NCBI RefSeq assembly: GCF_029016285.1
Contig: NZ_CP091976.1
Location: 868,001 to 932,000, forward strand
DNA length: 64,000 nt
Direction: 5' to 3'
Source of the DNA: Vibrio sp. DW001
GTDB taxonomy: Bacteria > Pseudomonadota > Gammaproteobacteria > Enterobacterales > Vibrionaceae
This document shows, one piece after another, positions 17,515-26,225 of the stretch. The number at the start of each line of letters is the position of its first letter. The first letter of the stretch is position 1. The position numbers and the translations under genes are program-made. The notes under the pieces are model-generated. The model was given only the letters and a program-made list of their open reading frames with translations. It did no database searches and was not told where the DNA came from.

Positions 17515-17968
17515 ATAGGCTTTAGTGATACAGGCTTACCGTGTTCCGTATGTTGCGCAATGTCAGGGTAGATGCCCGCTATGGTGCGGAGAGCTTTATT
17601 GATCACGAAAGAGTACTGGACAACCTCTTCCTACTCTCATTGCCTTTTGGCCACAGCGTGTTAACCACTTCCGCTGTTTCATCGTATAACGCACCTTAAA
17701 CGGATTCACTTATATTCATCATACTGACTACCTAGCACTCACCCGATTGTGGTTATCAGGAGGACCGTTCTCTCACGATTCTAATAGCCAATCTTCGTTA
17801 CATTGTCAGGCTCGCTACTTTATTCAGAGCCTTAGGTTCATCTGGTGACACAGATGGTTCACTCATTGAGCGGTGAACAGCGCTTCATACGACTTCACGT
17901 CGCACGTCCACATACGAGTTACATGTAGAAATGGTTAAAAATAGCTATCCTTCTCATATTGTTCAGAT

Positions 17969-18535
17969 TTACGGTGTGTGCCCTTTTGTAGAGTTCCTAT
18001 TTATCCAAGACATCACTACGCCTGCTGCGGCTCCATAGATATGCGATGCCCAACTGACATGAGGTTGAAATGAAAATAGACTCCATAACAAACCGCTGTA
18101 TAGCATGAGAACCAACAAGCCTATAAATAGGTTTTTTAAAGTCCTATTCAGTAAACCATAGCTTATCAAGAAAGCGCAGTAGCCAAAGATAAGTCCACTC
18201 GCCCCTGCATGTACTCCGGAGCTCCCCATAATCCATACACATCCTCCTCCTAATAAAGTAATACCGATGCTTACCTGCCAGAAAATAGCTAACCCTAATT
18301 GACGAACCAGCAGCATTAATATGCAAATGGGTATTAGGTTAGAGGCTAGATGGGACCAAGTATGGTGAATAAAAGGTGCTAGTGGTATACCCAAAAGTCC
18401 TATAGGTTGTCTCGGTAAGATCCCCCAATTTGATACGAAGCCAAACGATAAGGAATTGAGAGTTTGCATTATTATGAGGCCTACTGCGAAGATAAGTACC
18501 GGTCTTAAATGTTGCTTTATGATGCCATTTTTCAT
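17969..18535 (-). CDS. rhomboid-family intramembrane serine protease
   Basis: The chosen start is the ATG at 18535, with GGAG upstream; the longer frame from 18604 lacks support. About 188 residues with six membrane helices. The catalytic serine is in GVHAGASGLIFG and the catalytic histidine in SWASHIYGAAAGV; HHTWSHLASN in the second helix supplies the HxxxN oxyanion-hole motif. This is a minimal six-helix rhomboid that cleaves membrane proteins within the bilayer. Substrate unknown. It stands alone, directly upstream of the intron's 5' end. Confidence 0.85.
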   Translation of the reverse strand: MKNGIIKQHLRPVLIFAVGLIIMQTLNSLSFGFVSNWGILPRQPIGLLGIPLAPFIHHTWSHLASNLIPICILMLLVRQLGLAIFWQVSIGITLLGGGCVWIMGSSGVHAGASGLIFGYCAFLISYGLLNRTLKNLFIGLLVLMLYSGLLWSLFSFQPHVSWASHIYGAAAGVVMSWINRNSTKGHTP

Positions 18536-18845
18536 TCTGAAATAACTCCAAAAACTTATAATACAGTACTCATTAGTAGCGAATAGTTGAAAGGCAGTTA
18601 TCACCTGATCACATGAATATCCAACTTAACATCATTTTCATAAAAGCAAACATTTCGATTAGAGTGAATGGAGTAAATTGACCATTAATTAGAAGGAAAC
18701 TCGTTGATTTTTTGTGTAACTGTAGTTCCTCAAAGTATTAGTTTTTCGTAACTTTCACTTTGTTAGTGACTGAACTCACTTCACTCGATGTCCAACGTTG
18801 ACAGTGCAAATCAGAATAATTGTATTATCAATTTATTACTAAAAA

Positions 18846-19289
18846 TTACTCACCAGAGTTGCAATAAATCTCATATTTAACCTCAAATTCTTCACTTAAT
18901 TGCTGGAGAGTCACATTTTCCAATTCCATCAGAAATACTTTTTTTGCTGACTTTAACGCTAAGTCGACAGATTCATTTGCGATTTTCTCCACCAAGCATG
19001 TCGAAGTGTTGGTCTCTGCTCCAATAGCAAAAAGATGGGGTATATCAAGAGCGTTATATAAACCTAATAGCGTTATTTCATTCAATGATTTTGTGAGTTT
19101 CCAACCACCTCGATGCCCCTTCGTTGATTCAACATATCCGTTGTTTCTCAACCCTGACATTGTTCTTCGTACGACAGCTGGATTGGTATTTAGCATTTTT
19201 GAAATGGTTTCCGATGTAGCAACTTCTTGCATTTTACTTAGATGCAGTAAGACGTGAATTACCCGTGAAAGCCGACTATCTACTCGCAT
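18846..19289 (-). CDS. Rrf2-family transcriptional regulator
   Basis: This 147-residue protein has a winged helix in residues about 5-75 (SRVIHVLLHLSKMQ, ETISKMLNTNPAVVRRTMSG, KGHRGGWKLTKSLNEITLL), typical of Rrf2. Only one cysteine stands in the region where Fe-S members have three (TNTSTCLVEKI), so it is likely a non-Fe-S type like YwnA/CymR, perhaps sensing electrophiles through that cysteine (inference). It is divergent from the MFS and flavin-reductase genes and probably controls them. Confidence 0.85.
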   Translation of the reverse strand: MRVDSRLSRVIHVLLHLSKMQEVATSETISKMLNTNPAVVRRTMSGLRNNGYVESTKGHRGGWKLTKSLNEITLLGLYNALDIPHLFAIGAETNTSTCLVEKIANESVDLALKSAKKVFLMELENVTLQQLSEEFEVKYEIYCNSGE

Positions 19290-19336
19290 ATAACCTCCGA
19301 AATATCTTGTTGCTTTTAAAGTTACATGAATATAAG

Positions 19337-19352
19337 GTAATAGTCACGTTAC
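19337..19352. promoter_or_regulatory. candidate Rrf2 operator
   Basis: GTAA-N8-TTAC, part of the looser palindrome AAGGTAATAGTCACGTTACT, lies midway in the 93-bp gap between the divergent regulator and MFS genes. Further GTTAC copies flank it. This is a positional inference only. Confidence 0.3.
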
Positions 19353-19382
19353 TTTTGATGTTACACATTAAGGGCGAAAATC

Positions 19383-20801
19383 ATGAAGGAAAGAGTTTAC
19401 GAAAAACGTTGGGAAACACTGTTTTTTTTGTTGCTAGCCAATTCGTTAAATCTTATAGATATAACAATAATGAATGTCGCTATACCCAGCATAGTCAGGG
19501 ATTTAGAAGCGACCGTAAATGAAACCCAGTGGATAACGATTATTTACCTATTAGCTTTCGCTTCTGGGTTGTTTCCTTTTGGAAAACTTGGAGATTTAAA
19601 GGGGAAGAAAAATTTATTTACCATTGGCTTGATTGGTTTTATGTTGTCCTCACTGATGTGTAGCTTTGCCACAAGCATAGAATTTCTGTTAGCAAGTCGA
19701 TTCTTTCAAGGGCTATTCAGCGCTGTAATGGTTCCACAAGTATTAGGTATAGCTAATTCTATTTTTCAAGATCATGAAAAAAGTCGTATGTATGGTGTTG
19801 TTGGAGGAGTAGGCAGCACAGCTTCAATGCTTGGCCCTTTAGTCGGAGGTCTATTAATTTCTTTAAATCTGTTTGAACTTGATTGGAGAAGCATATTTTT
19901 AATCAATTTTCCGATAGGTCTAATCTCTTTAGTTGGCCTAAGAAACAATCATGTTGAAAAACATTCTATGTTTACTAATGAAAGTGTTGATTGGTTAGGT
20001 ATTGCGCTATTTGTATGTTTATCAATTAGTTTGATATTCCCTTTGATAGAGGGACATAACTTGAATTGGCCATTTTGGATTAAAGGCTTGCTGTTTATGG
20101 CTTTCCCGCTAACTATAACGCTCGCCTTTTGGGTTGTTCATTGCAACAAGACACACCATTCAAGTCTACTTCCTGCCCGCTTATATCAAAATAAAGAATT
20201 TATTTATAATTTAATAGTTTTAATGATTTTCAGTAGTTCTATACCTGGATTATTTTTGGCTTTAGCTTTCTATTTACAACAACATTTAGAGTTTTCAGCG
20301 TTCCAAACTGGCTTAGCAGTTTCGGTGTTTCCACTTGGCGCCTTCAGTGCCTCTATGATCTTAAAGCAGCTAGATTCTAGCTGGAACAAACTTAGAATAT
20401 TTCTAGGCGGCCAGTTACTTAGTCTATCTATATTTTTCGTCGCTATAAATGTAGAACACGTAACCAAGGAATCGGGAGTCACGATGATAATGTTTCTAAT
20501 AGTGTTTTCTGGATTTGGAATGGGAAGTGCAATTATCGCATTAATGCATCAAACAATGATTACAGTTAACAAACATGATTCAGGAAGCGCATCGGGTGCC
20601 ATGCAAGCTTTGCAATATATAGGAATGGCTATAAGCATAGGTACCGTTGGACAGCTTTTTTTAATTGAAATCCAAAACTCCCAAAACTATCAAATTGCCT
20701 TTCAACGTAGTGCTATTTTAAGTTCAAGTATTTTCTTAGCAGTTTCTTGTTATTTGGGACTGGAACTTGTAATAGAAAAACTCACAAAAACCCGAACTTA
20801 A
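19383..20801 (+). CDS. MFS drug:H+ antiporter, DHA2 (14-helix) family
   Basis: This 472-residue transporter has about 14 membrane helices. It has the DHA2 helix-1 motif (LIDITIMNVAIPSIVRDLEA), the loop 2-3 motif A form GKLGDLKGKKN, and the helix-5 region VVGGVGSTASMLGPLVGGLL. AAGGGCG precedes the ATG. It likely exports a toxic small molecule. Followed after 40 bases by the flavin oxidoreductase, so an operon for efflux plus reduction of a reactive compound is plausible. The gene is AT-rich compared with the syp genes. Confidence 0.85.
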   Translation: MKERVYEKRWETLFFLLLANSLNLIDITIMNVAIPSIVRDLEATVNETQWITIIYLLAFASGLFPFGKLGDLKGKKNLFTIGLIGFMLSSLMCSFATSIEFLLASRFFQGLFSAVMVPQVLGIANSIFQDHEKSRMYGVVGGVGSTASMLGPLVGGLLISLNLFELDWRSIFLINFPIGLISLVGLRNNHVEKHSMFTNESVDWLGIALFVCLSISLIFPLIEGHNLNWPFWIKGLLFMAFPLTITLAFWVVHCNKTHHSSLLPARLYQNKEFIYNLIVLMIFSSSIPGLFLALAFYLQQHLEFSAFQTGLAVSVFPLGAFSASMILKQLDSSWNKLRIFLGGQLLSLSIFFVAINVEHVTKESGVTMIMFLIVFSGFGMGSAIIALMHQTMITVNKHDSGSASGAMQALQYIGMAISIGTVGQLFLIEIQNSQNYQIAFQRSAILSSSIFLAVSCYLGLELVIEKLTKTRT

Positions 20802-20841
20802 ACTCTAGGAATTAATAAATCTCAACGAAGGAATACACAAT

Positions 20842-21939
20842 ATGACCCAATTAAAAATCCCTGACATAGCAAAGTTATCCGACGCCCTCAATTTTAATCG
20901 TGGCCCTAATTTAAAGAACCGATTCGTATTGGCCCCATTAACCAATACTCACAACCACAGCGATGGTACAGTTTCGAGTGATGAGATACGTTGGCTCGAT
21001 ATGTGCTCCAAAGGTGGCTTCGGTATGATCATCACAGCAGCGGCTCACATCCAGAAGAACGGGCAAGGATATGTTGGTCAGTTAGGTGCATATGATGACC
21101 AGCACTTAGCAGGTTTAACCCAGCTAGCGAACACTATCAAATCCAACGAGGCTATTGCTTGTCTGCAATTAGCGCATTCTGGAAAAAAAGCAATAGATAT
21201 TAAAACTCGAGTCAGCCCTTCATCGGATATAAAAAGTAACGCTAAAGCATTAAAAAATGGAGAAATCGAGCAACTTATTGGCGATTACGTTAGAGCTGCC
21301 CTTAAAGCAGAAAAAGCAGGGTTCGATGGTGTTGAGATTCATGCAGCACATGGCTTCCTTCCAACTCAATTCCTCTCTTCCGAAACTAATACAAGGACTG
21401 ACAAGTGGGGTGGTTCTCTAGAAAACCGTTCGAGGCTTATTTTCTCCATTTTAAAGGGTATACGTTCAGCGTGTTCATCTCAATTTATGCTTGGACTGCG
21501 ACTGTCTCCCGAAAGGTTTGGGTTAAAGTTACCAGAAATGCTCGAACTAGCACGACAATCTATGCAATCCGAATTAATCGATTGGCTAGACTTATCTCTT
21601 TGGGACGTTAACAAAGAGCCAGAAGACATCGCATTTAAAGGAAAAACAACAATGTCTTGGTTTACGAGTTTGGAAAGGGCGAATACACGTATTGGAGTTG
21701 CTGGAAAAATAATGAGTGCTCAACTAGCAGCTGAGTGTTTAGCCAGCGGAGCTGATTTTGTACTTGTAGGACGCGGAGCCATTGTTGCTTGCGATTTTCC
21801 GAATCAGGCTATGGGCAATTCTAATTATCAACCCCCAAAACTTCCTGTCAGTGCACATCATCTCCGTCAACAGGGACTAGGTGACAAATTTATTGATTAT
21901 ATGAAAGATTTCCCTAACTTTGTAAAAGTTGATAAATAA
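20842..21939 (+). CDS. NADH:flavin oxidoreductase (old yellow enzyme family)
   Basis: This 365-residue TIM-barrel flavoprotein has NRFVLAPLTNTHNHSDGTVS at the FMN site, QLAHSGKKA, the substrate-binding HxxH of FDGVEIHAAHGFLPTQFLS, TDKWGGSLENRSRL, and C-terminal FMN-phosphate binding GADFVLVGRGAI. There are no C-terminal Fe-S cysteines, so it is the simple ene-reductase type. It reduces activated C=C bonds or nitro groups with NAD(P)H. Co-transcribed with the MFS gene and probably controlled by the Rrf2 protein. Confidence 0.9.
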   Translation: MTQLKIPDIAKLSDALNFNRGPNLKNRFVLAPLTNTHNHSDGTVSSDEIRWLDMCSKGGFGMIITAAAHIQKNGQGYVGQLGAYDDQHLAGLTQLANTIKSNEAIACLQLAHSGKKAIDIKTRVSPSSDIKSNAKALKNGEIEQLIGDYVRAALKAEKAGFDGVEIHAAHGFLPTQFLSSETNTRTDKWGGSLENRSRLIFSILKGIRSACSSQFMLGLRLSPERFGLKLPEMLELARQSMQSELIDWLDLSLWDVNKEPEDIAFKGKTTMSWFTSLERANTRIGVAGKIMSAQLAAECLASGADFVLVGRGAIVACDFPNQAMGNSNYQPPKLPVSAHHLRQQGLGDKFIDYMKDFPNFVKVDK

Positions 21940-22329
21940 CTCTCCTTCCAAACTGATCTGCGCTATCCATACTGGACACCAAGTTAAGTGAATATCCATA
22001 TCTGTGGTTATTCATGAATTGCTAATTTAGTAAAGGCATTGTCAAAAATGAGTTACATCAGCGGTACCGCTAAGAAAGTTCTGCCCCATTGTGCATTTGA
22101 GTCAATACTCACAGTAATTCCAGAGCGTAATCTTTGACCTAATTTGTCTAATGTAATTATTATAAAATGAAGTGTCTATCTATTCGATGATTGTTCACTT
22201 GAAGGAACGGATTGATTTTATAATTGATAAATGGTCTTGTTCATATTTAAAAATACTTGTCAATTTTTCGGTTGTGACAAACCATCAATTTTATATCCTT
22301 CTCATAAGATTTCAACATTGGTAAAAAAT
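21940..22329. other. intergenic gap
   Basis: No gene is seen. This region should hold the promoter of the PEP-mutase-family/ada pair. A short stretch at about 21968-21992 (CTGGACACCAAGTTAAGTGA) recalls an insertion-sequence terminus, but no partner repeat or transposase accompanies it. Confidence 0.4.
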
Positions 22330-23085
22330 ATGACTTTTAATGAACTACACAATCAAAACACACCTCTCTTACTCTGCAATGTTTGGGATGTATCTAGTGC
22401 TAAGATAGCAGAAAGTTTAGGTTATCAAGCGATTGGTACTTCAAGTGCCGCTATTGCGACTCATCTTGGCTATAACGATGGCGAAAATATGCTCTTCCAA
22501 GATTTGTATCAAGTGGTTAGTAGGATCTCAGCTAATACAACCCTACCATTAACTGTTGATATAGAGGCTGGTTACAACAGAAACCCTTCAGAAGTTTATG
22601 GCTATATTCAATCTCTGTTAGATTTAGGAATAGTAGGTATAAACATAGAAGATAGTATTGTTGAAGAAGAGCGTAAGCTTGTGGATGCTACAGAATTCGC
22701 AAAACTCATAGTATATTTAAAGGATAGGTTGAAAGAAGGTGGTCGAAAGTTTTTCATAAATGTTAGAACAGATACTTTTCTTTTAAATGTATCTGAAGCT
22801 TTGTTAGAAACAGAAAAACGAATCAAACTTTATGATGAAGCAGGAGCAGACGGAATATTCGTACCATGTGTTACAAAAGAAATGGACATTCAAACGCTAG
22901 TAAAGAAAACTAAGTTGCCGATTAATGTCATGTGTATGCCCGAGCTCCCCGACTTTAGTAAACTAAAAGACTTGGGTGTAAGGCGTATAAGTATGGGAAA
23001 TTTCTTGTTTGATAAAATAATTAAAGATCTACAGGCTAACCTAAGTTCTATACAGAACAATCAATCTTTTGAATCTGTTTTTTAA
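22330..23085 (+). CDS. isocitrate lyase/PEP mutase superfamily protein
   Basis: The start is taken at 22330 (MTFNELHNQNTPLLLCNVWD), which aligns with the family's usual beginning; the frame extends to 22231 without support. About 251 residues form a TIM barrel with SLGYQAIGTSSAAIATHLGY, the metal-binding LTVDIEAGYN, GINIEDS and NVRTDTF. The isocitrate-lyase KKCGH loop is absent, so it is a PEP-mutase-like C-C or P-C lyase, perhaps an oxaloacetate- or methylisocitrate-type lyase. Two bases separate it from ada, so they are co-transcribed. Reaction unknown. Confidence 0.85.
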   Translation: MTFNELHNQNTPLLLCNVWDVSSAKIAESLGYQAIGTSSAAIATHLGYNDGENMLFQDLYQVVSRISANTTLPLTVDIEAGYNRNPSEVYGYIQSLLDLGIVGINIEDSIVEEERKLVDATEFAKLIVYLKDRLKEGGRKFFINVRTDTFLLNVSEALLETEKRIKLYDEAGADGIFVPCVTKEMDIQTLVKKTKLPINVMCMPELPDFSKLKDLGVRRISMGNFLFDKIIKDLQANLSSIQNNQSFESVF

Positions 23086-23087
23086 TT

Positions 23088-24146
23088 ATGCAAATAACTG
23101 ATAAAGAAAAGATAGGTACGTTTTACCAAGCATTGCTTGAGAGAAACTCAAGCTATGTGGGTATTTTTTATGTTGGCGTAAAAACAACATCTGTTTTTTG
23201 TATTGCTACTTGTCGTGCAAGGAAGCCTAAATTTGAAAACGTGGTATTTTATAGTACATTCAAAGACGCTTTAAACTCGGGATTTAGACCTTGCAAAATC
23301 TGTAAGCCTACGGAAAATGCTCATGAAGCACCTGAGCCAGTAGCTCAAGCAATGAAAATAGTACGGGATAATCCGAAAGAAAAAATAACCGATTTTCAAC
23401 TCCGTCAACTGAAAATAAGCCCCGAATTAGTACGTCGATGGTTTAAAAAGCACTACGGTATGACATTTCAAGCATATCAAAGAATGTACCGTATAAATAA
23501 TGCGTATAAAGAGGTAAAAAGTGGAAGAAAAACTATTGATGCTGCATTTGACTCTGGATATGAATCACTTAGCGGTTTTGGGTATACGTTTAAGAAAATT
23601 GTTGGTTATTCCCCAGCCCATACGGTAAATAATAACGTAATTTTGATTAGTCGTGTTACTACACCTCTTGGCCCAATGTTCGTTTGTGCATCTGATGATG
23701 GGGTTTGTTTACTAGAGTTTGTAGATCGAAGAATGCTTGAAACTGAGTTTAAAGATTTACAAAAATCACTAAAGGCTAAAATCATTGCTGGTGAGAATCG
23801 ACATATAAAACAAGTAAAAAAAGAACTAAACGAATACTTTCTCGGTCAACGGAAAAAGTTTGAAGTTGAATTGCTTACTCCCGGTACAGAATTTCAAAAC
23901 TTAGTATGGCAATGCTTAAGTGAAATTCCTTTTGGGAAAACTTTCACTTATCAAGAACAAGCAGAAAAAATATATAAACCTAAAGCTATCAGAGCTGTAG
24001 CTTCGGCAAATGGCTATAATCGTATTGCTATTATAATACCTTGTCATAGGGTTATTGGGAAAGATGGCAAACTAACTGGATATGGTGGTGGGCTAGAGAG
24101 AAAACGTTGGCTTATTGAACACGAAAAAGAATACAGTAAGGGCTAG
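23088..24146 (+). CDS. ada: Ada: methyl-DNA repair protein and transcription activator
   Basis: This 352-residue protein has the three Ada parts in order. Residues about 8-80 are the zinc/methylphosphotriester domain with Cys ligands in SVFCIATCRARKP and FRPCKICKP. About 85-180 is an AraC-type HTH (VRRWFKKHYGMTFQAYQRMY, IDAAFDSGYESLSGF). About 185-350 is the O6-alkylguanine transferase with the active-site PCHRV, then GYGGGLERKRWLIEHE. It removes alkyl groups from DNA and, when methylated, activates repair genes. The start two bases after the PEP-mutase-like gene suggests that gene is part of its response unit. Confidence 0.93.
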   Translation: MQITDKEKIGTFYQALLERNSSYVGIFYVGVKTTSVFCIATCRARKPKFENVVFYSTFKDALNSGFRPCKICKPTENAHEAPEPVAQAMKIVRDNPKEKITDFQLRQLKISPELVRRWFKKHYGMTFQAYQRMYRINNAYKEVKSGRKTIDAAFDSGYESLSGFGYTFKKIVGYSPAHTVNNNVILISRVTTPLGPMFVCASDDGVCLLEFVDRRMLETEFKDLQKSLKAKIIAGENRHIKQVKKELNEYFLGQRKKFEVELLTPGTEFQNLVWQCLSEIPFGKTFTYQEQAEKIYKPKAIRAVASANGYNRIAIIIPCHRVIGKDGKLTGYGGGLERKRWLIEHEKEYSKG

Positions 24147-24503
24147 TACTTTATGACCCATTGTATTAATTATCACTTCATGACAATGAGCTATAACGTT
24201 AATTAAAGTAAAATAAAGTCATTACAACGTGTCAAACTATGTTCTCTCTTATATGGAAGGTTTAGCCGTTCATTCACCTCATTCACCCTTGTCTTGATTT
24301 GTGTGTTCATTGCCGTTTTAGTGAGCAGTGTTTATCTTAAATATTAAAAAAGTCCGCAGCTTCTTTTTTAGCTGCTTGTTCGATTAGGCTTTAAGGTTGT
24401 TAGTACCTTTAGATTTACCATGGTTAATGTGGTATTGAGGACAGTCTCGATGACCGCAGGATTATGGCAGTCAGTCATTATGTGGTTAAGTAGGGATTTT
24501 CAA
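24147..24503. other. intergenic gap after ada
   Basis: No gene is supported. A hairpin at 24356-24375 (GCAGCT arms, T-rich loop) is overlapped by a longer A-run/T-run pairing at 24346-24369; either may end ada transcription. Confidence 0.35.
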
Positions 24504-24848
24504 ATGAGAAAATATCTGGTCTGGTTAAGATGCCATAAAGAATATATTACTGGTACATCTTTTGGGATTATCGTAACACTTATACTCATTGCTACACCGC
24601 TGCTATTTAGCCCCGCAAAGCCGTCAAAAAAAATAACAGTTACAATAGTGAGCAAAGGAATAGCCAGTGCTGGCCATCGAGGCGACATGGTTGTTTTCCT
24701 TGTAGAATTACCTAATCGTTCAAAAGTTAAAATGAAAAGTGTTGCGGATAGTGGTATTGCAATCAACGAAGAAGTTTGTGTGTTGCAAAATACGTCATCT
24801 TTCGGTCTCCATACACATGTTCTTTTAAAGAAAGGCACTTGTGATTAG
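24504..24848 (+). CDS. small membrane-anchored protein, unknown function
   Basis: The ATG at 24504 has AGGGA eight bases upstream and gives 114 residues; the frame is open from 24420 but that start lacks support. A single membrane helix lies about residues 16-36 (SFGIIVTLILIATPLLF), followed by a roughly 75-residue domain rich in beta-strand-like alternation (ITVTIVSKGIAS, MVVFLVELP, VHVLL-type end) with two cysteines (EEVCVLQ and the terminal GTCD). I do not recognise the family. It is the last reading frame of the accessory stretch. Confidence 0.55.
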   Translation: MRKYLVWLRCHKEYITGTSFGIIVTLILIATPLLFSPAKPSKKITVTIVSKGIASAGHRGDMVVFLVELPNRSKVKMKSVADSGIAINEEVCVLQNTSSFGLHTHVLLKKGTCD

Positions 24849-25133
24849 TGCTATGGGCAAATACGACGTAGTTTGTCTGCAAGATGAAGATGGACTTATC
24901 GCAAAATTCATAACGCAGAACTGTCCAAAGATGATTCAGTAATTGTTAAGTGCCTTGATATACCCTCATTATGTTGCTTATTGATAGATGCTTTGACACT
25001 TATCTCCCAAGTTGCACAAAACATACGAGATGGTTCTATGCTCTATTAACTACAGTTTACTGATTATCAAATTTTATTGCCTTCCGGCAGTTACAACTTA
25101 CTGAGCTCAGATTAGCTTGGTTCAATAGAATAT
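24849..25133. other. gap between the accessory stretch and sypH
   Basis: Apart from a 29-codon frame at 24853-24942 (MGKYDVVCLQDEDGLIAKFI), which I cannot support as a gene, nothing is seen. The right border of the accessory stretch must lie here. No flanking repeat or attachment site was found. Confidence 0.35.
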
Positions 25134-26225
25134 CTACGATCGATCTAAAACGGTTTGATACTGTTCCAAATATTGCGGGATAACCGCCAGCAGAGAGAAA
25201 CGACTTTCAATCGTCTGGCGGGCTTTTGTTCGCATGGTATTTTGCGTGGATTCTGACGCGAATAACCAGTCGTTTAGACAGTGGCTCAGTTCTGTCATAT
25301 CGTTACCAATCCATCCATTTTCATTGCTAATGATAAGTGACTCCAAAGCACCAACGTTGGTTGAAATAACGGGAATACCTCTGCTCATTGCTTCTAAAGC
25401 GGCCATCGGCAACCCTTCAAATCTCGATGTGATAATAAGTACATCTATATCGCTCCAAACGGAATTCATATCATCGATGTGGCCGTGAAGCCGAATATTT
25501 CCCCCCGCCATTTTATTCAGTTGCGACGTCATTGGCCCTGAGCCGTAGAGATGAAAATCATGCTGCGGAAAGTTTTTGGCGAGTTCAATGTAACGATCCG
25601 GTGCTTTTTCATGGCTCAATCGTCCAACAAAGGCGATATTTTTGCCAAAGCGTGTGGGATAAGATTGCAATGCGACAAAGTTATTTAGGACATGCGTTTT
25701 AGAAGGTATTTTGTTGGCAATATCTTTGCTGACGGCAAAGTTCAGATCAGAGAGAGAAGCGGTAAAACGGTCAATCATGTCATAGAGTTTCACTTTTCCT
25801 ACTGGGGTTTCACCTGCATGATAGGTCGAAACTTGAACCGTGCTCTTCGGAGGTTCGTTCCATTTACAGTGTAAACATGCGAACCGACTAACAACACTGG
25901 CTTTATACCCATGAGCGTGGATAAGCGCAGGCCGGTGTAATTTTAGGGCGCAACGCAAGTGCGTAAATACATTGGTATTACCTTTACAATTAGACAATTC
26001 TGACAAGAAATTATACGGTATTTTCGCCAATTCTAGTTTACTTAAAATCGGTTGTGAGTCTGAATATTCGGTTAAAAGTACCACTCTAACCTTTTGTTTA
26101 AATTGTATAAGGCCGGAAGCCAATTCTAAAATATGGCTCTCAATACCACCCAAAATTTGGCTGTCCACTGCTAACCAAATATCCTCCCTTAACAAGGTGT
26201 TAGTGTTAGGTTTCGCTATATTCAT
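25134..26225 (-). CDS. sypH: glycosyltransferase family 4 (SypH-like)
   Basis: This 363-residue GT-B protein opens LAVDSQILGGIESHILELAS with the GG loop, has HAHGYKASVVSRFAC, IAFVGRLSHEKAPDRYIELA at the donor-domain start, and TSRFEGLPMAALEAMSRGIP (EX7E), followed by GALESLIISNENGWIG. The start overlaps the end of the sypG frame by 20 bases. Gene order A-B-C-D-F-G-H matches the syp locus. Part of its 3' region has a degraded second copy at 14401-14463. In the ancestral locus sypI would follow; here it is followed by the accessory stretch. Confidence 0.85.
   Translation of the reverse strand: MNIAKPNTNTLLREDIWLAVDSQILGGIESHILELASGLIQFKQKVRVVLLTEYSDSQPILSKLELAKIPYNFLSELSNCKGNTNVFTHLRCALKLHRPALIHAHGYKASVVSRFACLHCKWNEPPKSTVQVSTYHAGETPVGKVKLYDMIDRFTASLSDLNFAVSKDIANKIPSKTHVLNNFVALQSYPTRFGKNIAFVGRLSHEKAPDRYIELAKNFPQHDFHLYGSGPMTSQLNKMAGGNIRLHGHIDDMNSVWSDIDVLIITSRFEGLPMAALEAMSRGIPVISTNVGALESLIISNENGWIGNDMTELSHCLNDWLFASESTQNTMRTKARQTIESRFSLLAVIPQYLEQYQTVLDRS

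Larger units (their letters stand above)
16413..17905 (-). mobile_element. decayed bacterial group II intron
   Basis: The minus-strand 5' end at 17905 begins GTGCGACGTGAAG, fitting the GUGYG intron start. The 3' end at about 16413 follows a domain VI-like hairpin and ends CCACCCGAC. A 34-nt domain V hairpin is intact at 16454-16487. The element is only about 1.5 kb where full introns with their protein are about 2-2.5 kb, because the maturase gene has lost several segments. The ribozyme ends look preserved. Boundaries are inferred from consensus ends, not from an empty site. Confidence 0.75.

Noticed and set aside
15841-17960. Integron attC (VCR-type) sites around the intron
   Set aside because: GTTA- and TAAC-like words occur but no paired R/L boxes with the expected fold.
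17949-17966. TTCTCATATTGTTCAG as a further SypG-type site
   Set aside because: The second half does not match, no TGGCAC element is near, and the neighbouring gene is the rhomboid protease.
21968-21992. Insertion-sequence-like end near CTGGACACC
   Set aside because: No matching inverted end, target duplication or transposase nearby.
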